Positions 17,143 to 24,507 of a stretch of 64,000 nucleotides of DNA are shown here, one piece after another (position 1 is the first letter of the stretch; each line of letters opens with the position of its first letter). This DNA comes from Burkholderia pseudomultivorans (GTDB lineage Bacteria > Pseudomonadota > Gammaproteobacteria > Burkholderiales > Burkholderiaceae): contig NZ_CP013378.1 in NCBI RefSeq assembly GCF_001718415.1, forward strand, positions 1,426,001 through 1,490,000. Direction: 5' to 3'. Made by a program: the position numbers and the translations under genes. The notes beneath the pieces are model-generated. The model worked only from the letters and a program-made list of their open reading frames with translations, did no database searches and was not told the origin of the DNA.

Positions 17143-17984
17143 GCTTGTCTCCCTGCTTCCAGTGCGTCGAGTGCGAGCTTCCACTCGTGCGCATCGACGC
17201 GGATAAAGTGATTCTTCTCCCGTTCTTCAAGGAACGGCACGCCGCACCCCATCTTCGTATCGCAGACGATGATGCGCGGCTGCGGCTTGTCGTGATTGCG
17301 CGCATTGTCGAATGCTTGCTTCACGGCCTCGATGTCGTTTCCGTTCACGCGTTGCGCGTACCAGCCGAACGCTTCGAGCTTGTCGACGAGCGGCTCGAAG
17401 GCCATGATCTGCGTCGACGGGCCGTCGGCCTGCTGGTTGTTGACATCGACCATGGCGATCAGGTTGTCGAGCTTCCAGTGCGCGGCCGACATCAAGCCTT
17501 CCCAGATCGCGCCCTCATCGAGTTCACCATCGGAGAAGAGCGTGTAAACGAAAGCGTCGGCGTTCTTGCGCTTGAGTCCGAGGCATCGGCCAACGGCGAT
17601 CGTCAAACCCTGGCCGAGCGAGCCGCCGGACATCTCCATGCCCGGCGTGTAGCTCGCCATGCCGGACATGGGCAGGCGACTGTCGTCGCTTCCGTAGGTT
17701 TCGAGTTCTTCGGCGGGCAAGATGCCCGCTTCGAACAGCGCGGCGTACAGCGCAATTGCGTAGTGTCCGTTGGACAACAGGAAGCGGTCACGCGCTTCCC
17801 ATTCGGGATCCTCGGGCCGGTAACGCATTGCGCCGAAGTACGCGACGGCGAGCACATCCGCGATATCGAGCGCCTGGCCGATATAGCCCTGGCCCTGTAC
17901 TTCGCCCATCAGCAGCGCATTCCGCCTGATCCGGTACGCGCGCTCGGCGAGCGAAACCTCGTTGGCGATGAGGTCGGTTCTCAT
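17139..17984 (-). CDS. Transketolase, N-terminal subunit (split type)
   Basis: The 281-residue protein is the thiamine-diphosphate-binding half: GHYAIALYAAL near residue 73 and the cofactor motif SDGELDEGAIWEG with the following metal ligand region AMVDVNN. It needs the subunit encoded by the overlapping downstream gene. Split transketolases occur in sugar-acid, apiose and sulfosugar catabolic clusters rather than in the central pentose phosphate pathway; the neighbours here (SDR, MFS of the ACS family, LysR) point to a dedicated catabolic route of unknown substrate. Confidence 0.9.
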   Translation of the reverse strand: MRTDLIANEVSLAERAYRIRRNALLMGEVQGQGYIGQALDIADVLAVAYFGAMRYRPEDPEWEARDRFLLSNGHYAIALYAALFEAGILPAEELETYGSDDSRLPMSGMASYTPGMEMSGGSLGQGLTIAVGRCLGLKRKNADAFVYTLFSDGELDEGAIWEGLMSAAHWKLDNLIAMVDVNNQQADGPSTQIMAFEPLVDKLEAFGWYAQRVNGNDIEAVKQAFDNARNHDKPQPRIIVCDTKMGCGVPFLEEREKNHFIRVDAHEWKLALDALEAGRQA

Positions 17985-18020
17985 GTCGTGCTCCTTTGAT
18001 GTCGAACAATCCTGGGAAGG

Positions 18021-19349
18021 TCAGCGGTTGACGGATCTGGCCGGAACGAGAAAGACCAGCGCAGCACCGAGCGTCACCGCGACGGAGATAAAGACGAGGC
18101 CCGCGGTCGATTTGCCCGTCAGGTCATTGAGCCAGCCGACGATGGCTGGGGAGAAGAATCCCGCCAGATTGGCGAAACAGTTCACCGCCGCGATGCCCGC
18201 CGCCGCGGATACGCCGCCGAGCAGCGCCGTCGGCAGCGACCAGAACTGGGAGGACGCGGCGAGGATGCCGGCGGCGGCAATGCTCAGGCAGATGATCGAT
18301 GCCGCGACGCTGCCGAGCACCGGCAACGTGGCAAAACCCGCAGCGGCGATCAGCATCGGAATGGCGAGGTGGTAGCGGCGTTCGCGGCGGCGGTCCGCAC
18401 TCATGCCGATCAGCGGCAGCGCGACGATGGCGCACAGATACGGAATCGCCGTGAAAATGCCGACCCAGAGCGGGTCCGATACCCCGGCTTTGCGGATGAT
18501 GGTCGGCAGCCAGAAGGTCAGGCCGTACTGGCCGAGCACGACGCAGAAGTAGATCGCAGCCATCAGCCACAGACGGCGGTCGCCGATGAACGCGCCGATC
18601 GACAGGTGGGCGGTCTTGTGCGCGTCGTCTCCGGCGACATTGCGGGTGAGCAGCGACTTCTCGGTGTCGGTGAGCCACGTTGCCTTCTCGATGCTGTCAT
18701 CGAGGTAAAACAGGATTGCTGCGCCGAGCAGCAGAGACGGCACGGCTTCGAGCAGAAACAGCCACTTCCATCCTGCCATCGCCATCGCACCGTGCAGCGA
18801 ATGCATGATCCAGCCCGACAGCGGACCGCCGATGATGCCTGCCAGCGGAATCGCCATGAAAAACAACGACAGCGCTTTCGCACGGCGCGCCGACGGATAC
18901 CAGTAAGTCAGGTAGAGGATTACGCCCGGCGCGAAGCCTGCTTCTGCGACGCCGAGCAGAAACCGCAGCATGTAAAACACGGTCGGCGATTTCACGAACA
19001 CGAAGCTTGCGGAGATGACGGCCCATGTGAGCATGATCCGCGCCAGCCACTTGCGCGCACCGACCTTGTGGAGAATGAGATTGCTCGGTACTTCGAAAAG
19101 GAAATAGCCGAGAAAGAAGATGCCTGCGCCCATTCCGTAGACGGTTTCGCTGAAGCGCAGATCGTTCAGCATCTGCAGTTTCGCGAAGCCGACGTTGACG
19201 CGATCGAGGTATGCGCCCAGATAGCACAGCATCAGGAAGGGAATCAGTCGACGGCTCACCTTCGCATAGGTTTTGGCTTCGAATGTCGATGATTCGTTGT
19301 GAAGGATCGCGTCGCCCGGCATTGGCTGGGCGGTGTATCGGGATTTCAT
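18021..19349 (-). CDS. MFS transporter, anion:cation symporter (ACS) family
   Basis: The 442-residue protein has about twelve hydrophobic helices and the ACS signature AYLDRVNVGFAKLQM near residue 47, as in tartrate, glucarate and phthalate transporters; R/D-rich loop SADRRRERRYHL follows helix 8. It likely imports a sugar acid or related anion through the inner membrane by proton symport. It lies between the SDR gene (75 bp) and the split transketolase genes (36 bp), all on the minus strand, so it probably brings in the substrate of that pathway. Confidence 0.92.
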   Translation of the reverse strand: MKSRYTAQPMPGDAILHNESSTFEAKTYAKVSRRLIPFLMLCYLGAYLDRVNVGFAKLQMLNDLRFSETVYGMGAGIFFLGYFLFEVPSNLILHKVGARKWLARIMLTWAVISASFVFVKSPTVFYMLRFLLGVAEAGFAPGVILYLTYWYPSARRAKALSLFFMAIPLAGIIGGPLSGWIMHSLHGAMAMAGWKWLFLLEAVPSLLLGAAILFYLDDSIEKATWLTDTEKSLLTRNVAGDDAHKTAHLSIGAFIGDRRLWLMAAIYFCVVLGQYGLTFWLPTIIRKAGVSDPLWVGIFTAIPYLCAIVALPLIGMSADRRRERRYHLAIPMLIAAAGFATLPVLGSVAASIICLSIAAAGILAASSQFWSLPTALLGGVSAAAGIAAVNCFANLAGFFSPAIVGWLNDLTGKSTAGLVFISVAVTLGAALVFLVPARSVNR

Positions 19350-19424
19350 GTCTGTCTCCTGCCATGGCCCCGGTTATCCGGGTGCTTGAGAGCGGGTGCT
19401 GCGCGAGTTTGCCCCGCGGCGCCG

Positions 19425-20174
19425 TCAGTGAATCAGCATGCCGCCGTTCACGTCGAGCGTGATGCCTGTCAGATAGGTCGACAGGTCGCTGACCAGGAAG
19501 AGGCATGCGTTCGCGACGTCGGTCGCATCGCCGAGCCGCCCGAGCGGAATGCCCTTGATGATGTCTGCGCGCATGTCGGGCGTGAGTTTGTCGCCGGTGA
19601 TGTCGGTCTGGATCAGGCCGGGTGTGATGGCGTTCACGCGAATATGATCTGCGCCGAACTCGCGCGCCATCGCTTTGGCGAGTCCGAGCACGCCCGCTTT
19701 GGCGGCGCTATAGTGCGGCCCGCCGAAGATGCCGCCACCGCGTTGCGCGGAAACGGACGACATGCACACGATGCTGCCGCCGTTCTGTTCCTGCATCGCC
19801 GGAATCACGGCTTGCGACATATACAGCGTGCCGCGCAGGTTGACGTCGACGATCGCGTCGAAGTCCCTGCTGCCGATGTCGAGCGTGCGAACCGGCTGCG
19901 TGATGCCTGCATTGTTGACGAGCCCGTCGATGCGGCCATATCGTTCGAGCGTGGCACGCGCAGCCGCTACACAGGCGTCCTTGTCGGTCACGTCGCAGGC
20001 CAGCCCGAGATGTTCGGTGCCGAGGTCGGCGGCGGCGGCTTGCGCATCTTCCTTGCGCAGATCGAGGATCGCGATACGCGCGCCCTGCGCTGCCAGCGCC
20101 TTTGCGGTCGCCTTGCCGATACCGCGCGGCGAGGCCGCGCCTGTCACCACGATAATCTTGTTCTCGAGCAGCAT
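19425..20174 (-). CDS. SDR-family NAD(P)-dependent oxidoreductase
   Basis: The 249-residue classical short-chain dehydrogenase has the cofactor loop TGAASPRGIG (11-20), NNAG (87-90), catalytic Ser at about 140, and YSAAK with Tyr155 and Lys159. Asp38 after beta-2 (AILDLR) suggests preference for NAD. It ends LDVNGGMLIH, like polyol and sugar dehydrogenases. As first gene of the SDR-MFS-transketolase operon it probably oxidises a polyol or sugar to the ketose used by the transketolase. The substrate is not known. Confidence 0.9.
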   Translation of the reverse strand: MLLENKIIVVTGAASPRGIGKATAKALAAQGARIAILDLRKEDAQAAAADLGTEHLGLACDVTDKDACVAAARATLERYGRIDGLVNNAGITQPVRTLDIGSRDFDAIVDVNLRGTLYMSQAVIPAMQEQNGGSIVCMSSVSAQRGGGIFGGPHYSAAKAGVLGLAKAMAREFGADHIRVNAITPGLIQTDITGDKLTPDMRADIIKGIPLGRLGDATDVANACLFLVSDLSTYLTGITLDVNGGMLIH

Positions 20175-20267
20175 CGGTTGTCTCCTGAGTGTTGATGAGT
20201 GCCTGTAGTGTCGGTGTACAGGGGGGCCGCATCAACGCGGAAACGCTCAACTATTGCTGAGAAAAAT

Positions 20268-21152
20268 TCAGGTGGACGCTGCTTCCCGTTCGATCCACGC
20301 GAGGAAACGCTTGATGCGCGGCAGTTCCGCGTTCTGCGTCGGGTAAACCAGATGATGTGCGCCGACTTCGACCGAATAGGTGTCGTCGAAAACGGGGACG
20401 AGCAGGCCTTCCCGGATTTTCACCGATGCCAGCGTGAGGCTCTCGAGCGCGATGCCCAGCCCGAGCGCGGCCGTTTCGATCGACATGTACGAGCGGTCGA
20501 ACGAGAAGTCGAACGTCTTCTGCGTGGCGGATACGCCGGTCCGGCCGAACCACTGTTTCCACTGAACGAGCGGCGTTTCCGAATAGATCAGCCGATGCGC
20601 GAGCAGATCTTCCGGCGTCTCGACCGGATGACGTGCCAGGTACGTCGGCGAAGCAAGCGGCGCAATGAACTCGCCGCGCACCGTCTTCACTTCCAGATTG
20701 TCCCAGTTGCCGTAGCCATGGCGGATGTCGATGTCGTAATAGCCGTTCGAAAACGAGATATTTTCATACGAACACGCGAGATTGAGTTGCAGATCGCCAT
20801 TGGCCTCCTGAAACGAAGACAGCCTCGGGAGTAGCCACATGAGCCCGAAGCTCGGGCTCGAATGCACCCGCAAGATGTCGACTTCCGTGCGACTCGACGC
20901 ACGCTCCGTCGCGCGGCTCAGATCGGCGAGCGACCCCGTCACGTCGGCAAGATAGCGCTCGCCGGTTGGCGTCAGCACGAGGCCGCGCCCTGATCGCTGG
21001 AAGAGCGGCTGGCCGATGATCGACTCGAGATTGCTGAGCTGGTGGCTCACTGCCGAGGCCGTCAGGCCCAGTTCTTCCGCTGCGCGGTTGACGCTTTTGG
21101 TTCTGGCGACACTCTCGAACGCGATGATGGACTTGAGCGGTGGAATACGCAT
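20268..21152 (-). CDS. LysR-family regulator (GcvA-like)
   Basis: The 294-residue protein has the N-terminal helix-turn-helix (SVNRAAEELGLTASAVSHQLSNLE, residues 20-43) and a periplasmic-binding-like effector domain. The start at 21152 gives MRIPPLKSIIAFE, the usual LysR beginning; the longer frame adds an unconserved 52 residues. It precedes the SDR operon in the same direction by 93 bp, so it may be its regulator or part of its transcript. The short gap holds an imperfect repeat around 20250-20265 (CTCAA...TTGCTGAG) but no clear T-N11-A box. Confidence 0.9.
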   Translation of the reverse strand: MRIPPLKSIIAFESVARTKSVNRAAEELGLTASAVSHQLSNLESIIGQPLFQRSGRGLVLTPTGERYLADVTGSLADLSRATERASSRTEVDILRVHSSPSFGLMWLLPRLSSFQEANGDLQLNLACSYENISFSNGYYDIDIRHGYGNWDNLEVKTVRGEFIAPLASPTYLARHPVETPEDLLAHRLIYSETPLVQWKQWFGRTGVSATQKTFDFSFDRSYMSIETAALGLGIALESLTLASVKIREGLLVPVFDDTYSVEVGAHHLVYPTQNAELPRIKRFLAWIEREAAST

Positions 21153-21407
21153 CGTGAAATCGTTTCGGTTGCAGTGGAATGAACTCGCCATTGCGCACGT
21201 CATCTGCGCCGTCGTTCCGGGGCGGACGCAGCAAACAGGCTGATACCCCCGAAGAGGCGGCCCCGGAGCCGTCAGGTCGCCGGCACATTGACTTGACGCG
21301 TCGCACAATTACGCTCGACGCGACAATGCATTATCCGTTTTTTTCCTCCTGAAGCGCGACTGCTTCTCGTCACGCAAGGACTCCGCAGCTGCCCGGCATC
21401 TCTCCAG

Positions 21408-22358
21408 CTAGCGCACGGCGAATTCGTCCGAGCATGTGTCGGTCGCCGCAAGGAACGCCCGGATCAGATCGCCGATTTCCTGCGGTGCGTCTTCCAGACA
21501 GTAATGCCCGACTCCGGCAAGCCGATGAACCGGTGCCCGAGGAAACAGTTCGCCGAACAGCGGCAAAAAGTGCTCCGCGGCCAAGGTCCGGTCGGCGTCC
21601 CCCCAGATGGCCATCGCAGGCTTTGATCGAATCGCGTCGAGCGCAGCAGCGTCAGGCACTTCGAAACGATGCGCGTCGATCGCGAAGCCTCGCGCCCAGC
21701 CGATCGCCCCGGCGCTGTCGGCCGGCACGGCAAATCGCGAACCGTACGCACGCAGCCACGTATCGCTGATGCATGCATGGTTCTCGAAGCCATTGAGCTT
21801 CAATACGCTCAGGATATTGAAGCCTAGCTCGTTGAGCACCGGTTCCAGGCGGCCTTGCGATTCGGCACGAACGATCCACTGGAACCACGGCGAGACTGCG
21901 GCATTGGCGCCGAGGCGATCGAGCAAGCTGCGCTGACCGAACGGAGTCGGACCGTTCGTGCTGACGATTCGACGGATTCGCTCGGGATGCCGCGCTGCGA
22001 GCCCCATGCCGACTGGGCCGCCGAAGTCGTGCATGACAAGGGTGATGTCGTTCAGATCCAGCGCGAGCACGAATTGTTCAAGGTTGTCGATATGATCCTG
22101 CAGCCAGTACGTGCGATCAGCCGGCGTCTCGCTCTTGCCGAATCCCATGTGATCGGGGGCGACCACGCGGTAGGTGTCCGAGAGCGCCAGGATCAGTTGG
22201 CGATAGAGGTAGCTCCAGGTCGGCTCGCCGTGCAGACACAGGATCGCCTCCGCGCCAGCCGGCCCCTCATCAACGTAGTGCATGCGAAACCCTGCAGCGT
22301 GGCTGAAATGCGGCGTGAACGGAAACGTTCCGTCAAACGTATCGTTGAATGGCGTCAT
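21408..22358 (-). CDS. Alpha/beta hydrolase, haloalkane-dehalogenase-like
   Basis: The 316-residue protein has the oxyanion motif HGEPTWSYLYR (43-53) shared with DhlA-type haloalkane dehalogenases, an Asp nucleophile at 111 in MHDFGGPVG, an acid in WGDAD (Asp254 or Asp256), and the catalytic base His285 in GVGHYCLED. The residue after the nucleophile is Phe where dehalogenases have the halide-binding Trp. It could be a dehalogenase with a changed halide site, or an epoxide hydrolase-like or other C-X hydrolase. It is expressed from the MerR-type promoter at 22410-22440 and is divergent from the MerR gene. Confidence 0.88.
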   Translation of the reverse strand: MTPFNDTFDGTFPFTPHFSHAAGFRMHYVDEGPAGAEAILCLHGEPTWSYLYRQLILALSDTYRVVAPDHMGFGKSETPADRTYWLQDHIDNLEQFVLALDLNDITLVMHDFGGPVGMGLAARHPERIRRIVSTNGPTPFGQRSLLDRLGANAAVSPWFQWIVRAESQGRLEPVLNELGFNILSVLKLNGFENHACISDTWLRAYGSRFAVPADSAGAIGWARGFAIDAHRFEVPDAAALDAIRSKPAMAIWGDADRTLAAEHFLPLFGELFPRAPVHRLAGVGHYCLEDAPQEIGDLIRAFLAATDTCSDEFAVR

Positions 22359-22409
22359 GAGCGGGTCCCTTTACGAATCGGACAGCGGGCCACCCCGCTG
22401 CCTGGAAAA

Positions 22410-22440
22410 GGCTAAACTCTGACAGCGCTGTCAAGGTCAA
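22410..22440 (-). promoter_or_regulatory. MerR-type promoter/operator with 19-bp spacer
   Basis: On the minus strand TTGACC (22440-22435) is followed after 19 bp by TTAGCC (22415-22410). The spacer contains the perfect 14-bp palindrome TGACAGCGCTGTCA (22420-22433). A spacer of 19 bp with a central dyad is the hallmark of promoters that MerR proteins untwist to activate, and the -35 region (CTTGACCTT) resembles that of copper-type MerR targets. It would drive the hydrolase 52 bp downstream, while the MerR gene starts 22 bp away on the other strand. Confidence 0.75.
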
Positions 22441-22462
22441 GCGTATCGTTTGCGGAGAGGCT

Positions 22463-22879
22463 ATGCGTATCGGGGAACTGGCTCGTGTCACCGGCGTGAG
22501 CGAGCGGATGCTGCGCTATTACGAACACGAAGGTCTGCTCAAGCCGAAGCGAAGCGATTCGGGCTATCGCGATTACGGTCCTGGGGAGGTAGACGCGGCG
22601 CACCGCATCCGCATGCTCAGTTCGGCGGGACTGAAGATCAGCAGCATCCGCCTGCTGCTGCCCTGCGTCCTCGGCGTCAAGCCGGTTTTCCATCCATGTG
22701 CCGTAGCGCGTGCCGCGTTGCGGCGCGAAGCGGAGAAGCTCGACGTCAAGCTGCGCGATCTCGGCGAGAGCAGACGCGTCGTCGCGAGCCTGCTTCGTGC
22801 GGTCGACACGAACGAAGCGCTGCAGCTTGATGGTGCGGAGCGGATTGCCGATAAACCGCGCGGACGGATGTCGAAATAG
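22463..22879 (+). CDS. MerR-family transcriptional regulator
   Basis: The 138-residue protein starts MRIGELARVTGVSERMLRYYEHEGLLKP, a textbook MerR winged helix, followed by the dimerisation coiled coil. The effector region holds LLPCVLGVKPVFHPC with two cysteines (about 68 and 79); related regulators carry the same LPC-x(n)-PC pair, but the metal ligands of CueR or ZntR are not present in their usual C-terminal loop. It probably controls the divergent hydrolase through the 19-bp-spacer promoter. The inducer could be a small organic or reactive molecule, not shown by the sequence. Confidence 0.9.
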   Translation: MRIGELARVTGVSERMLRYYEHEGLLKPKRSDSGYRDYGPGEVDAAHRIRMLSSAGLKISSIRLLLPCVLGVKPVFHPCAVARAALRREAEKLDVKLRDLGESRRVVASLLRAVDTNEALQLDGAERIADKPRGRMSK

Positions 22880-23004
22880 GCTGACAAGTCGCGATCCGTT
22901 GCCTTCAGCGCCCCGACGTGCATGCCGCGACTGCCGCCGCATCCCGCACGCTGTCCGGCAATAACCGCACCGATCCGCGCTGCACGCCGCACCGCTGGTC
23001 CCCC

Positions 23005-24504
23005 TCACTCCGGCGCCCCCACCACCTGCTTCGACTGCCGCGCATCCAGCTGCGCCGCCGACCATCCGCCACCGAGATCGCCGAACAGCGTCGCCGTCGC
23101 GACCAGCCGCTCCTGCTGCACGGTCAGCGCGTTTTCCTGCAGGCCGAGCAGCGTCGTCTGCGCGGTGGCGACCGTCGTGTAGTCGACGGTGCCGGCCCGA
23201 TACTCGTTGAACGCAATGTCCGCGCCGCGCTTCGCATTCGTGACCGCGCGCTCGAGCACGGCAGCCTGGTCGGCTAACACGCGCGCGCTCGCGAGATCAT
23301 CCTCGACGTTCTGCAGCGCGGCGAGCACGGTGCCGCGATAATTCGCGACCGCTGCATCGTACGCGGCCTTCGCGGCGGCGACTTCGCCGCTGCGTTCGCC
23401 GCCGTCGAACAGCGTTTCCGATGCGCTGGTGCCGAGCGACCACACATAGTTCGCGACGTGCAGCAGCCCTGCGATCGGCGACGCGGAAAAGCCGACCGCC
23501 GCCGACAGCGAAACGGTCGGATAGTATGCAGCGACCGCGACGCCGATCGCGGCATTTTCCTCGGCCATCTGTCGTTCCGCGACGGCGATGTCGGGACGCC
23601 GCTGCAGCAGCGTGGACGGCACGCCGACCGGCACGTCCGGCAGCGACGGCAGGGTGGCGTCGTGTGGAATGTCGAGATCCTCCGGATTGCGGCCGACCAG
23701 CACCGCAATCGCATGCACGTACTTCGCACGCGATACACCGAGCGCGACGAGGCTCGCGCGCGCGCTGTCGAGTTGCGTCTGGGCGCTCACCAGATCGGAC
23801 GGCGGGATCGTGCCGGCCCGGTCCTGGTCCGCGATCACGCGCAGATAGTCCTCGTCCGCCTTCACGGTCGCGGCGAGCAGGTCGAGGTTCGCGTCGGTAA
23901 CGCGCAGGTCGATGAGCGTCGTTGCGAGCGTCACCTGCTCGGACAGCGTCGCGTTCGCGAGCGTTGCCGCGCTCGACTGCGCACTCGCGTTGCGTTCCTC
24001 GACGGTGCGCCGCACCTGGCCCCACAGGTCCGGCGACCAGCTTACCGTGCCTTCGAGCGCGCTGCTGTTCGAGATCGCCGCACCGCCCGTCGTCGAGCTG
24101 CCGGTGCTGCGCTGCCGCGTCGCCGAGGTGGTCGCCGAGAGCGTCGGAAACAGGCCCGCGCGTGCCTCGCGGACGAGCGCGAGCGCTTGCTGGTAGTTGT
24201 AGTAATCCTGACGAACCGTCTGGTTCGACACCGCGACGAGCGGTTCGAGCTGATCGAGCAGCGGATCGTGAAACGCGGTCCACCAGTCGCCCTTCGGTCC
24301 GTCTGCATCCGGTGCGGCCCGCGTCCATCCCGGTAGCTCGCTGTATGTCGCGGGGATCGAGACGACGGGGCGGTGATAGTCGGGGCCAACCGCGCAGCCC
24401 GCAAGCGCGAGCGCGGCGGCTGCACAGGACAGCCCGATGCGCATGCGTGTGACGGGCGGCCGGGCGCGGGCCGCGAATTCGGAAACGGCGGGCAGAAGCT
24501 TCAT
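23005..24504 (-). CDS. RND efflux outer membrane lipoprotein (NodT/OprM family)
   Basis: The 499-residue protein has a lipoprotein signal with lipobox LAGC (Cys37; a start at Met21 would give a more usual signal length but has no ribosome site) and the two OEP repeats of TolC-like ducts, with TLLQRRPDIAVAERQ in the linker region. It is the last gene of the adaptor-pump-pump-duct operon, 3 bp after the second pump gene. It should form the outer membrane exit for the MdtABC-type pump. Confidence 0.92.
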   Translation of the reverse strand: MKLLPAVSEFAARARPPVTRMRIGLSCAAAALALAGCAVGPDYHRPVVSIPATYSELPGWTRAAPDADGPKGDWWTAFHDPLLDQLEPLVAVSNQTVRQDYYNYQQALALVREARAGLFPTLSATTSATRQRSTGSSTTGGAAISNSSALEGTVSWSPDLWGQVRRTVEERNASAQSSAATLANATLSEQVTLATTLIDLRVTDANLDLLAATVKADEDYLRVIADQDRAGTIPPSDLVSAQTQLDSARASLVALGVSRAKYVHAIAVLVGRNPEDLDIPHDATLPSLPDVPVGVPSTLLQRRPDIAVAERQMAEENAAIGVAVAAYYPTVSLSAAVGFSASPIAGLLHVANYVWSLGTSASETLFDGGERSGEVAAAKAAYDAAVANYRGTVLAALQNVEDDLASARVLADQAAVLERAVTNAKRGADIAFNEYRAGTVDYTTVATAQTTLLGLQENALTVQQERLVATATLFGDLGGGWSAAQLDARQSKQVVGAPE

Positions 24505-24507
24505 CGG

